From the NCBI RefSeq assembly GCF_029784155.1, contig NC_073691.1, positions 127,348,714-127,412,713 of the forward strand: a DNA stretch of 64,000 nt. The letters run 5' to 3'. The DNA is from Uranotaenia lowii. Its lineage: Eukaryota > Arthropoda > Insecta > Diptera > Culicidae. The notes beneath the pieces were generated by a model, which was not told the DNA's origin, ran no database searches, and saw only the letters and a program-made list of their open reading frames with translations. Of the stretch, positions 1 to 10,261 are shown piece by piece (within the stretch, counting starts at the first letter, position 1; the number at the start of each line of letters is the position of its first letter). The position numbers were made by a program, and so were the translations under genes.

Positions 1-117
1 CAGTGATGAATATCACCCTGAAAAAAGTTACCCCATTTTTGAAGTCTAAAAACTTTTTATCATAAGTCGAATTGAAATGCAGTCTTGGGATGAAATATTT
101 GTCATGGTTGTATACTG

Positions 118-292
118 TTTACCGGAATTCCATTTACCGGAAGTACCATTTACCGGAATACCATATACCGGACTGTACTATTTACCGGAATTCCATTTAC
201 CGGACTATACCATTTACCGAAAAACCATTTACCGGACTATACCATTTACCGGAAAATCATTTACCGGAACTACCATTTACCGGAATTTCTTT
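118..292 (+). repeat. Tandem ACCGGAA repeat, left TIR of copy I
   Basis: About a dozen degenerate 13-15 bp units of the form TTTACCGGAA plus 3-5 variable bases plus CCA. It is the reverse complement in kind of the arrays at 808-985 and 12093-12302. Confidence 0.9.
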
Positions 293-807
293 AAAATGTA
301 TAAATATGGGTTGTATCTCATTTCCCCAAAAATTTTCGACAGAATAACCTCTCCCCAGAATTTTTATCACCAGAATTTATCATTTCTCAATTCATCATTT
401 CACCTAAATTACCATTACCATTACAAACAAGAATTCGAAAAAAATGAACTTGTATCCATAAAAAAGATTTTTCAAAATATTTTCTTAGCGGCAAAGCTGC
501 AACCAACGAGGATGAAGGGGCTGAGGCGGCACAAAGCCGCTGAGGCTCCCAAATCCGAGGAGGCCGCCGACCCGCCGTCGGAAGCGGCGGCCCTATTACA
601 TTGGTCTAGGTCTGTCGGGGCTTCCTAGGTCTGCGTGAAAGCTAGGGGTGATCCCTTAGCCCCGTCCGCCACGCGACAGCGTGAAGGACAATATGTCTTT
701 CAAGTTCGAACGCGCAGCGTGAGGAGTCGGATATCAAAACGAAAAATACCCAAACCTTGCCCAAAAATAAGTTTCCGGGTAAACGGGATACAATCATAGA
801 TTAAAAA

Positions 808-985
808 TACTTAATCCGGTAAATGGCATTCCGGTAAATAGTGCATTCCGGTTAATGTCATTCCGGTAAATGGTTCATTCCGGTAGATGGCAGTCCGGTA
901 AACGGTTCATTCCGGTAAATGAATTTCCGGTAAATAGCAGTCCGGTAAATGGTTTTCCGGTAAATGGAATTCCGGTAAACAGTAT
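808..985 (-). repeat. Tandem TTCCGGTAAATGG repeat, right TIR of copy I
   Basis: Inverted counterpart of the left array. It is also an almost base-for-base inverted copy of 1194-1375, so the two neighbouring elements form a hairpin-capable palindrome around the 178-bp host spacer 1001-1178. Confidence 0.9.
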
Positions 986-1000
986 ACAACCATTTGTCAT

Positions 1001-1178
1001 AGTTTAGGCTATAAGAAAACCCGTTTTCAAAAGAAATCGGCAGAAGGTGACTAAAGTTATTTCTGAAAAACTGAATTTTCATGTTCCTCCCAAACAAAAT
1101 GTCTCAAAATCCCATACAAACTTTAGGCTCGTTGAGCGACCCCTTCCCGTGATCCGATCTGGTCCAAATTTGACATGA
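1001..1178. other. Host spacer between the two MULE-like copies
   Basis: Unique sequence between the TSD of copy I (ends 1000) and the TSD of copy II (starts 1179). No gene or motif is recognised. Confidence 0.6.
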
Positions 1179-1193
1179 GACCTTGAAGGTTGT

Positions 1194-1370
1194 ATACTGT
1201 TTACCGGAATTCCATTTACCGGAAAACCATTTACCGGACTGCTATTTACCGGAAATTCATTTACCGGAATGAACCGTTTACCGGACTGCCATCTACCGGA
1301 ATGAACCATTTACCGGAATGACATTAACCGGAATGCACTATTTACCGGAATGCCATTTATCGGATTAAGT
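1194..1370 (+). repeat. Tandem ACCGGAA repeat, left TIR of copy II
   Basis: Degenerate 13-19 bp units (TTTACCGGAATGAACCA type), inverted relative to 808-985. Confidence 0.9.
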
Positions 1371-1375
1371 ATTTT

Positions 1376-1500
1376 TGTTGTAGAGAGCTAATCAGTAGAA
1401 CGACTAGTTCGGTTGAATGTTAAGAACTGAATGACAATTTATTGAAACATCATAAACTACATTAATAACTACGGCTTGCTACGACTTCTTCATTTCAACA
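1376..1500 (-). repeat. copia 3' LTR
   Basis: 125 bp, TGTTG...CAACA, identical to 9904-10028. The truncated pol ORF ends 11 bases inside this LTR. Confidence 0.92.
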
Positions 1501-2817
1501 CTCCTCCTGAAGACGTAGTAATGCCCATACTGCTTCGGTTGATTCCAAATTTCGTTGATTGTAGGGGTTTGGTTAACCCGTCGGCCATCTGCTCCTCCGT
1601 TCCCACGTAGATTAGGTCAACGACGCCTCTCTCGACAACATCGCGGACATAATGATGCCGAATGTCGATATGTTTAGTTCTCGGATTGTAGCTTCCATTT
1701 TTAGCAATCGCGAGACAACTTTGATTGTCGCACCGGATCTCGATCGGTGTCTGCTGACCAAACATCGCCGTGATTCCATGCCACCAACTTGCTTCCTGGA
1801 CCGGAGCCGATAACGCCATATATTCGGCCTCGCACGTTGATAAGGCCACTGTCGTCTGCTTCCTGCATGACCAAGATATCGCTCCTCCTTGAGCCACGAA
1901 TACGTACCCGCTGGTAGACTTGCGCTCATCCGGATCAGAACCCCAGTCAGCGTCACAGTAGCCAACGATATTGATGTCAGCTTTGCGCATGTACTTCAAT
2001 CCATGCTTCGATGTACCTCGGAGATAACGCATGACGTGCTTCACCGCCATCCAATGTTTGGGTCCGGGATTCTTGTTAAACCGGCTCAGACAGTTAACGG
2101 CAAACAAAATATCTGGTCGAGTGCTCTGTGCCAGATACATGAGGCACCCAACTGCTTCTTGGTACGGAACATCCTTCATGGCTGCCAATTCCTGTTCGGT
2201 TTTGGGGCTCATCTCGTTCGACAACCTCTCGCTTGTGTTCATGGGGATTTTCACGGGCTTGCTGTTTACCATGCCGAACCTCTTGAGCACCGACTCCACG
2301 TACGCTTCCTGGACCAGTGTAATTCCATCCGCCGTCCTTTGAATGCGGATGCCTAGACAGTGATTCGCAGTACCTAGGTCCTTCATGCGAAAATTGCTGC
2401 TCAGTTGATCCTTCAGCTTGTCCATTTTGGCCCGGTCGTTTGACAACAGGATAATGTCATCAACGTAGATTGCAACGATGAGAAGTGTATTGCCATCTAC
2501 ATCCACGTAAACGCACGGGTCGTACATCGTCGAAACCATGCCTAACTTTTTCAGCGCTGCGTCGAGTTTCTGGTTCCACACCCGGCTTGATTGTTTAAGC
2601 CCGTACAGAGCTTTATTCAGCTTACACACCTTCGTTCCTTCGGTAAATCCCATCGGCTGCTCCATGTAAATTTCCTCGTGGAGGTCCCCTTGGAGGAACG
2701 CGGTCACGGCGTCCATTTGGTCGAGTTCCAGATTGTACCTCGCGGCTAGGGCGAAGAGATATCGCAGTGAACTATACCTAACGACAGGAGCGTAGGTCTC
2801 TTCGTAGTCCACCCCCT
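1490..2817 (-). pseudogene. Ty1/copia pol fragment: reverse transcriptase and RNase H
   Basis: An open frame of about 440 residues, C-terminal part of a copia polyprotein that copies element RNA into DNA in virus-like particles. It begins at the RT motif GVDYEETYAPVV, continues with QMDAVTAFLQGDL, GLKQSSRVW and the catalytic YVDD box, then the RNase H part with CDADWGSD, RKSTSGYVF, STCEAEYMAL (E and D residues) and TKHIDIRHH. There is no Met start. The 5' end is cut at 2817 where another LTR element begins, so gag, protease, integrase and early RT are lost. The stop lies in the 3' LTR. The frame is otherwise undamaged, in line with a young element. Confidence 0.9.
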
Positions 2818-2912
2818 TGTTAATGCAGCTCTTGGGCAGTGGAAAGGAGAGACTTTACCTACTACTTGAGGGTAGAAACTGGAATACTTTATTTGACTAT
2901 CCTAACATCCTA

Positions 2913-4399
2913 CACCCAAAATAATCTGCACGTAGTGGCTACGTGAAAAACTACATAATTTTTATCCAATTGATTTTCACGTAGATGCTACGAAATCAAT
3001 ATGTAAACGCGTCCCTATAAGAATTGGTGCTTCATGGGAAGCACCTACATTTTACGTGTTTTTTTTTGTGAGTTCAACGAGGCTTATTTATGAAAGCTAC
3101 GGGGAATGTTTTTAATATCGAAATGAAAATAAGGGGGTTTTTTACTTCTTACTTTTGTTATTTTTCATTAGATTAAAAAAACTTATTTTTTTGTGAATAA
3201 ACTTTATTTTCACAATCTTTGCACAACATATTTATCACTACACTACACTTATTAAATATTGAAAAAAAAAACACTTTTATTTTTGTACATCCAGAATCAC
3301 AGCTTTCTTTTAGGAATCCTGTAAAAATTTAAAAGTATTCATTAATAACAAAAGTATTTTTTGAATAAAACATATTTTACCTTGTCGTGAATAGTGTTCC
3401 GTTGAACATCTTATTCGGATAGTCCCACCAATGAAGCCATTGAAGTCCAGAGCCATTGCTATCAGAAAAATTAAAAAAAACGAAAATCAGCTGATTACAA
3501 TTAACCATCATAATCACTTACCAAAATGAGAAATCCACAACAGATTAAATCCTCCTTGCTAACATGTTTCGCTGATGACAAAAGACGCAACGGCTTCAAA
3601 AAATTTCACAACAGCAAACAATGACGGACCTCTATTTCATTTTCCAATATGAATGTACCACTAAATGCTGGAGAAAAAAGGCACAAAATGGATTTGAAAT
3701 CATCCACTTAGACTTTACGTGAAATTCACGAGTCAGTTATGTGGAAGTAAAGTAGTTACTACCGGGGCGTCCTGGATACACTGTGGTTACTACAAGTTCA
3801 CGTAGAATCGATATAATGCATCGAAATCTTAGTTTGGGGCCGTTCAGATACCACGTGGACAGAAAAATGAGATTTTTGACCCCCTCCTCCCCCTCCGTGG
3901 ACAAGCGTGGACATTTGGCTAACCCCTACCCCCGTCCCCGGATGTCCACGTGGACACATTTGAAAAAGTTTTTATTTTGAATACCTATTATTTGACAGTT
4001 AGAAAACACCACTTTTTGCCTTTTTGTTATTGAAATGGCTGATTTTTGTAAAACCGAATAAGAATTTCCTGATATAAAAAAAAGTTAAAAAAATTAAATT
4101 TATTAATTATCATATTTATCACTTGCTTTCAAGTAGTTACTTATTGTTTAAACTTAAACTGGAAAGGTATGTAATTTTGAAATTTTGTTTTAAACATCTT
4201 AATATTTATTCACCTTTAGAAAATATTTTGAAAGTAAGTATGTCCACGTGGACATGACCCAAACCCCTACCCCCCTCTCCGTGGACAAGCGTGGACATTT
4301 CCATACCGTCTCCCCCCCCCCTAAGTTGTCCACGTGGTATGTGAACGGCCCCTTTACGTGAAAAATCCCGTAGAAATAATTTCTAAATTCTTTTGGGTG
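2913..4399 (-). mobile_element. CAC...GTG DNA element, family 1 (CACCCAAAA ends)
   Basis: 1487 bp. It starts CACCCAAAATAATCT and ends AGAATT-type inverse ...AATTCTTTTGGGTG, flanked by TA at 2911-2912 and 4400-4401. Subterminal motifs are palindromic and built on ACGTAG/CTACGT (for example CACGTAGTGGCTACGTG near 2929, and again at 2980, 3050, 3715 and 4355). A nested pair of GTCCACGTGGACA palindromes with C-rich flanks lies at 3850-3960 and 4240-4345. No transposase. Carries a gene-like unit on the minus strand (next entry). CACTA-like by plan; superfamily is inferred. Confidence 0.75.
3276..3605 (-). other. Spliced gene-like unit inside family-1 element
   Basis: Minus-strand exon pieces with good splice sites: a donor TTTTG^GTAAGTG at 3522, an exon 3381-3458 (acceptor CTGATAG, donor ACAAG^GTAAAA), and a last exon from 3318 to a TGA at 3297-3299. 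An AATAAA signal follows at 3276-3281. Introns are about 62 nt each. The middle and last exons join in frame (about 31 codons including WLHWWDYPNKMFNG), but no Met start was found upstream. It matches no family I know. Confidence 0.4.
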
Positions 4400-4422
4400 T
4401 ATTTATAGGAAAACCATCCCTA

Positions 4423-6627
4423 CACACAAAATTTTCGAGGCCGGAATTTAGCAAAATTTTGCTCAAATTTGACCAGCTAAAAAGTTAGCAATGAAATTAG
4501 CAATTTTTTTAAACTAAAATTTTAGCAAAATAGCAAAAAGTGTCCTGACTGAATGTTTACTAATTTTTAGTAAAATAAAATCATTGTTTGCTAAAAATGT
4601 AGCAACAAAAAAATCCCCCAATAATTGCTAGAAATTTCGTAAATTTTAAATCTGTTTTTTTTCTTCTGGGTTGTGATATTCATTTTAATTAATAAGATTT
4701 TTTTTAGATGTTGTTTTAAATTTATTCTTCGCTGTTTTACGTCGCACCATTCTTCATCGTGTCCGAATTGGAGATTCAGGTTTTAGGCGCCGACCGATAT
4801 TATAAAATAAGATATGGTCAGCATATTCATTGCGATTCATTGACCCGCTTTAAATGTTTGGATTCGATGATGATTCTGAAAAAAAAATTAACCTTTGTTT
4901 ATATGTGTAATTACAAAAATATACTTTTTTTTTGTAGTTTCTAATCAGTTGCATCAATACTTAAAAGTGCTTAAAATTCAAACCTAAAGCAGATTATAAT
5001 CACATTTTTTATTTAAAATTAAGTTAAGACTTTTGATATAAAGTTTTTGCGTCAGATTTTGAGATTCTAGAAACAGATCTCATTTAGATTGAGACATCAA
5101 TTTCATTAATCAGATTACAGGTGAAGATTTCAGTTTCAGATGTGAGATTAGAGATCAGGATTACAATGTTTTTTTTATGTTTTTTTTCAAAACGAAGAAA
5201 TCGTGTTCAAGATTTATTTTTTGAAATTAGGATTCCCGTGAAAACTCCAGAATTATGTTCATTACACACGATCTAAATTGCACTGTTTTGTTAAAAAAAA
5301 CAATTGCTAGAGTATGTCACCTTAGCAGAAAAACGCAATTTTGCGAATATCAAATTACTTGATATGAGTTCCACAAAAATGGTGACATAAATGGTTTCAT
5401 AACAAGTTCCACAAAAATGTTTCGAAAATTCTAACTTAATTTCTTTTTTATGTTAGAAATTATTTTACCTGTGATTGCTGTCCAGTATTAGAACCTTGAT
5501 GCGATTCTTCATCTTCACTTTCTTCCTCCTGCTCGAAAGATTTTTTTTAATTTGGAGACCAGTTCTCTTTACTGGGTGCTGTTTATTACAGGTTCCCTAA
5601 TGGCGTTCTTAAAAACGAAATGATTATAGAGAAATTTGAATAAGTTGGTACTGAACTAAAAACTTACGCCATTCTTGATTGTAAGTTGAGGTTTGCCCCA
5701 ACCGTCATCATCACCAAAGGAGCAGCACTCTAGCTCCTGGCGAGTCGTAGTCTTCTTAAATTATTCATCAATATTGCTCGTCTTTCTCGAATTATACTAC
5801 TTCCTAGTATGCTTGCTGTCGTTTTGAATTTTTAAAGGCCGCTCACCTGTGGTGTGCCATCGGAAGCTTTTCTTCTCCGTTAGCTGAAATGAAAAAATAT
5901 TTTAAGTTAAATATAATTGTTGTTAAGTTGAAATTACACTTACCGAGCGAATTCTGCAGAATATTCTTCTCTATGAATTGATTTGGCTTCCGTGAGCAGC
6001 AGCAACGTTACCGGATCAATCGAACACCCCAAATCTCCGAGCGGAGAATTCCGGAACGGTTTAACTATTTTGTATAAAGAGTTGATTGGTCGCACCATTA
6101 CAGCGATGTTATGAGCTCTTCCTCGGGCGTACATCCCAACATTATCTTTGGCCGGATCACCAAATGTCATCCACACCGGAAGAATGCTCAGTGGTACCCG
6201 CACCTGTGTAGGTGGATTTCGGAGCAGCCTGGGATGAATGCCCCGGGAACATAAAACAGAAACACAATAGGTACATTAATCGGGTTGCACCGATCAGCAA
6301 AGCTGACATTGTTGGTTGGCGGTTCTGCGTGGAACAGGTTGATCAATGAGGGATTTACACTTTCACGTAAACACGAAATCATAACACTTTTTTTCTGCTC
6401 GAAATTGCGTCAGACGGTCAGACCGAACGACACTCGGAAAAAACGACTGCGGTTCGAGTCCATGCTAATAGAATTACTCAATTTAGTAGCAAAGGGGTTT
6501 TTTTTACCCAAATTGAGCAAAAGTCATGACAATTTGGGAAAGTGCTAACTGAAAAGTAAAAAAATATTTTTGCTAACGGAAAGTAACAGCGAAATTTTGC
6601 TAAGTGGAGCCCCGAAAGTTTTGTGTG
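4423..6627 (-). mobile_element. CAC...GTG DNA element, family 2 (CACACAAAA ends)
   Basis: 2205 bp with inverted ends CACACAAAATTTTCGAGGC and its counterpart GCCCCGAAAGTTTTGTGTG, flanked by TA on both sides (4421-4422, 6628-6629). Subterminal repeats TTTAGCAAAATTTTGCTAAA-type cluster at 4450-4625 and 6480-6605. It lies 21 bp from family-1 element 2913-4399 in the same LTR. The longest interior of the set; holds a multi-exon unit on the minus strand. No known transposase motif was seen. Confidence 0.75.
5469..6382 (-). CDS. Unrecognised multi-exon gene carried by family-2 element
   Basis: Function unknown. On the minus strand a first exon (about 6382-5944) ends at CTCG^GTAAGTG, followed by exons 5883-5847 (acceptor TTTCAG, donor ACAG^GTGAGC), about 5764-5668 (donor ATGGC^GTAAGT) and 5528-5469 (acceptor GAGCAG, donor ACAG^GTAAAA). 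The short introns are 60 and about 80 nt. The fourth exon is acidic (EEESEDEESHQ). The first exon is open in three frames in part: one reads MTFGDPAKDNVGMYARGRAH...; another starts MSALLIGATRLMYLLCFCFM, which resembles a signal peptide. I could not join all exons in one frame, so this may be decayed or a captured gene fragment. Confidence 0.35.
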
Positions 6628-6711
6628 TATGGTTACATATTTGATTGTTTATTTATTATGTGTATGTTGTTATTTGTCCTATCGATTGCTTCGATTGGAC
6701 AAATCTCAACA

Positions 6712-7615
6712 CTCCTCCTCAACATACACATTCGCAGTCTTTCAACTGCCTCCGGTGGCTCCTCCTGAAGATGGGGCTACTTCTCTTCAACGCACGCACC
6801 GGAACACGCTCTCGCCCCTGTTGCAACTCGATGACCTTCCATGACTCCAGTTCGACGACCTCCACCGGGATCTGGCACGACGACCTCCCAATGGCTCTGG
6901 CCCGACGAACTTCCATGGCTCTGGTCTCAGTGCTCATCATGTGGCTCGAAGATTCTCTTCTTCGCCTCGACGCCTTTCCTGAGGCCTGCGCCTCCCAGTG
7001 GTTCCAGCCCGACGACCTCCACTTGGCTTTCCGGTCCGACTACCTTCCATGGCACCGGCTTGGCGACCTTCCGTGGTACCCCGCTCGCAAGTCCACCAGA
7101 GACTCCTGGTTCAACGACCACCACCTGGATCCTGACTTGACCACGTTTCATGATACCGGCCCGCCAACCTTCTATGGCTTCCGGTTCGACGACCTACCAG
7201 TGGCTCTGGTTCGACGACCGCATTCGTGGTCCCAGCCCTACGACCTTCCATGGCACGGGTCCGACGACCTCCCAGTGGCTCGGTCCGACGACCTTGTTTG
7301 GTTCAGGCTCGACGCTCTTCTGTTGGCCCGACGCCTCACCAATGGCACTACGACCTTCCTCTGGCTCCCGGCTCGCCGACCTTCCTATGGATTCCGGCCG
7401 GCTCGCAATGGATTCGTCCCAACGACCTTCCTTGGCACCTGTCCAACGACCACCGTTTTCCTGGCTTGTCGACCTCCACCTGGTCTCGGTCCGACGACCT
7501 TTCAGATGGCTCCTGTCCTACAACCTTCCACGGTTCCCGGCTCGTTGAATTCCCTTGGCTTCGGCTCGTTTTCCTTCCATCGGCTTCCTGGCTGGATGAC
7601 TGTCCACTAGACCGC
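6712..7615 (-). repeat. GC-rich interior with about 24-bp degenerate tandem repeats
   Basis: Directly next to the LTR purine tract, this 0.9-kb block is much GC-richer than its surroundings. It is made of degenerate units like CGACGACCTCCCAGTGGCTC (period near 24 bp, some shifted). Because the period is a multiple of three, several overlapping frames stay open (up to about 320 codons on the plus strand), rich in the peptide motif D-D-L-P. It is probably the leftover interior of the second, non-autonomous copia-like element. Coding is possible but not shown: all frames are repetitive and no domain is visible. Confidence 0.5.
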
Positions 7616-7679
7616 TGCAGGCTTTGTATAGGAAATCTGAAATTTATAAGTTATCACAACTCCCATACCATTTTTTGAC

Positions 7680-9800
7680 GGAATTTTCACACACAAAAAT
7701 CTCCGTAAAGTTTGGAAGCGATACATTGAGTCCTGATTTAGCGCAACGAGTTTTAATTTTGTATGGAGAATTACATGGGGAATCAATTTTTTTTATTCAA
7801 AAATCGCTACAGATTTACAGAAACATCGGAAAAATAAAGAAAAGGCTGAATACTATTCCTCGACTTAATCTCTACAAATGATGTGAAGGTACTATGATGC
7901 TTAGTTGTAACACAACAAAGATATTTGGAATTTAGAAAAGATTTATTAAAAACTCAGACGAGTTTACTTCACTCATGGCATCGCTGGCTGAAAACTTGCA
8001 TGCAAGTTATTCCTTCCCAGATCGAAGAAACGGTCCCGAATCGGCCCGAAATCGGTCAGAAATTAGTCCAAAGTCAGTCCGTTTAACATGTGAAGATTTA
8101 TAATGTTGAATTCTTCATAAACTAGTTTAGTAACTTTACTTTACACTATGGTGGTATTATTTAGAGAAAAAGCACCATTATTACAGTGAAAAAAATCATA
8201 ACTTATATAATTTTCAATCGATTTCGGTAAAAAACCTCTTGAATCATTTGTTTTCACTGATTCACAGAATCCACAGGAAATGAATTTTTTTTCAAATGTT
8301 AAAATCAGGTCCAAAACCACAATTAAAGTTGATTTTTTCTAACAAAAAAATGCGTTATTTATCGTGTTTTCTATCATTAATTCACAAATACTGTGTGTAT
8401 TGTGTTAAATTTACCCAAAAATGAAGTTCAGATGATCAATTGCAAATTTAACACTAAACATACCGACATTTTTTATATACCTATTCATACCGCGAGCAGT
8501 CATATCTTTTCCGCTAAAACTCTCTTGTTTCTTTACCGATTTCTACAAAGTTTAAAGTTTTGGAAAGCTCGTAATGTGACTCAAATACGGTTATTCAAAG
8601 TTGAAGAAAAAAAAACGGAAAACAGGCTTCGGGAAAAAAGGCTAGAAATCAGTTATTAACTACTCGAAAAAAAAATTCACTTAGTGCCTGAGAACGCTGA
8701 AGTTAGAAGCTATATGTTACATATATGGAAATATTTTTTGAAAATCTCTTAAGATCACGGCCACTAAAAATGTAAAAAACCAACCAACCGCCAAAGCTGT
8801 TCTCGTTACAGTAGAAAATTCTTGTAAAGTGAACTGGAAATTTGACGTAATTGACATTTTGGCATCTTTAGATTTCTAAAACACAGAATTTTTGACGACT
8901 TTTCAAAGGTAGCTGTTTCTTTTTTTGCTTTTTATCAATCTGCCTTTTCTGAGACTATTCTAGCACCTAGATTTGGCTTTGCACTGGAGCGCAGCGTTCT
9001 CAGGCAATAAGTGAAATTCTTTCCGAGTACTTAATAACTGATTTATAGCCTTTTTCCGAAGCCTGTTTTTCTAATTTTTTTTCTTTGACTTTGAATAACT
9101 TTGAGAAAAATAATTGTAGCTAAATTTTGTTTGAAAATCGTATTTGAGTCACATTACGAGTTTCCAAAACTATAAACTTTGTAGAGATCGGTCGAGAAAC
9201 AAGAGAGTTTTAGGGGAAAATGTTTGCCGTCATTTGACCGCTCGCGGTATGCAAAGGTATACCACATGCGTTACTTAATCTTATTTTTCAACTTGGTTGT
9301 GAATTTCGGGATCGTTTCACCACATCTATCACCATGTATCTCCAATAATCTCAAAAAGTTTGTATCTTACTTTCTACATAGTGCTGCAGTTTTTTTCTAT
9401 CTGCGTTACCCGATTAAAAACGCCTTTGTGTATGCCACGCATTAGCTTGTATTCAAGAATTCATCTAGGAATATTGCATGCAAGTTCAGGTTTCCAGTGC
9501 TGCTGACAGTTTTGACTGTTGATCTACTATGAATGATTTTTTTTTTACAAATTGCTTTAACTTTTTTCTGGTAGCATCTAGCTGAAAGTAACCTTAGTAA
9601 AAATTGAAGTTTAAGAATACAGTAACCCATTGAAGAAGTTATTTTTTGCATAAAACCCAAAATCGCTTCCCTAGCGATTTTAATCTCAAAAAAAAACTTT
9701 CCCCATACTAATTTCCATACAAATTTAAAACCCGTTGCGCTAATTCAGGGATGAACCAAATCATCTTATATTTAACAGAGATGATTGGAGAGCTAAAAGG
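7680..9800. mobile_element. Fold-back element (long imperfect inverted repeat)
   Basis: The two halves are inverted copies: 7731-7780 pairs with 9701-9750 (GATTTAGCGCAACG against CGTTGCGCTAATTC), 7995-8010 with 9470-9490 (CTTGCATGCAAGTT), and 8460-8712 closely with 8985-9265, leaving a spacer of about 270 bp. Inner arms are better conserved than outer arms. No coding, exact termini and TSD not resolved. Several small ORFs here are chance frames. Confidence 0.6.
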
Positions 9801-9887
9801 AATCGAAAAAACACATGGGAGCAAAAAGTCAGTTTTTGCAGCGGTCTACTGTCCACTGTTGATTCCACTTCTCCTCGTTTCCACTAG

Positions 9888-9903
9888 TGCTGGGCCCATA
9901 ACC
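9888..9903 (-). promoter_or_regulatory. copia primer-binding site (initiator tRNA-Met fragment)
   Basis: Immediately inside the 5' LTR the minus strand reads GGTTATGGGCCCAGCA. This is complementary to an internal part of insect initiator tRNA-Met (5' half), the priming mode known for Drosophila copia, rather than to a tRNA 3' end. Confidence 0.8.
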
Positions 9904-10028
9904 TGTTGTAGAGAGCTAATCAGTAGAACGACTAGTTCGGTTGAATGTTAAGAACTGAATGACAATTTATTGAAACATCATAAACTACATTAATAACTAC
10001 GGCTTGCTACGACTTCTTCATTTCAACA
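9904..10028 (-). repeat. copia 5' LTR
   Basis: 125 bp, no difference from 1376-1500 in my reading. The right flank ATTTT is the duplicated target. Confidence 0.92.
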
Positions 10029-10261
10029 ATTTTTAATCTATGATTGTATCCCGTTTACCCGGAAACTTATTTTTGGGCAAGGTTTGGGTATTTTAATTGA
10101 TTTCATGTGTGGCATTTAAAAATCGTTTTGATATCCGACTCCTCACGCTGCGCGTTCGAACTTGAAAGACATATTGTCCTTCACGCTGTCGCGTGGCGGA
10201 CGGGGCTAAGGGATCACCCCTAGCTTTCACGCAGACCTAGGAAGCCCCGACAGACCTAGAC

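Larger units (their letters stand above)
106..991 (+). mobile_element. Mutator-type (MULE-like) non-autonomous element, copy I
   Basis: A complete 886-bp element. Both termini are the inverted sequence GGTTGTATACTGTTTACCGG, and it is flanked by the exact 9-bp direct repeat ATTTGTCAT at 97-105 and 992-1000. Nine-base target duplications with long TIRs are the signature of the Mutator superfamily; the assignment is by structure only, since no transposase is present. Each TIR is about 180 bp and consists almost entirely of a short tandem repeat (CCATTTACCGGAA type). The interior holds an AT-rich arm (293-480), a GC-rich segment (481-603, many GCCGC/GCGGC runs) and a second arm (604-807). Both arms recur in inverted order in copy II. 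ORFs over this stretch are repeat artefacts. Confidence 0.85.
2818..6711 (-). mobile_element. LTR of a second copia-like element, interrupted by two DNA elements
   Basis: With the elements at 2913-4399 and 4423-6627 removed, the remaining pieces (2818-2912, 4402-4422, 6630-6711) make about 200 bp starting TGTTAATGC and ending CTCAACA. This is followed by CTCCTCCTC, the minus-strand purine tract, just as in the neighbouring copia 3' LTR. It inserted into the copia pol frame at 2817/2818. No second LTR copy was found; the 5' side seems lost at the fold-back element near 7.6 kb. Inferred from end motifs and purine tract only. Confidence 0.5.
1376..10028 (-). mobile_element. Ty1/copia LTR retrotransposon, internally deleted and filled with nested TEs
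   Basis: Two 125-bp direct repeats (1376-1500 and 9904-10028) start TG, end CA and appear identical. They are flanked by the 5-bp repeat ATTTT (1371-1375, 10029-10033). On the minus strand the 5' LTR is at 9904-10028, followed directly by a primer-binding site, and the 3' LTR at 1376-1500 is preceded by a purine tract (AGGAGGAG). Only the RT-RNase H end of the polyprotein remains; gag, protease and integrase are missing. The interior from 2818 to about 9830 is a second LTR element, two DNA elements and a fold-back element. Identical LTRs suggest recent insertion. Confidence 0.9.

Noticed and set aside
72..628. Plus-strand ORFs of 91 and 183 codons
   Set aside because: They run through the MULE TIR repeats (peptide motif FTG-YHLPE) and the GC-rich core; both are repeat translations.
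1889..2356. 155-codon plus-strand ORF
   Set aside because: Antisense shadow of the copia RT-RNase H frame.
6645..7610. 321-codon ORF as a host gene
   Set aside because: It spans an LTR end and the 24-bp tandem repeats, and two other frames are equally open. No splice or domain support.
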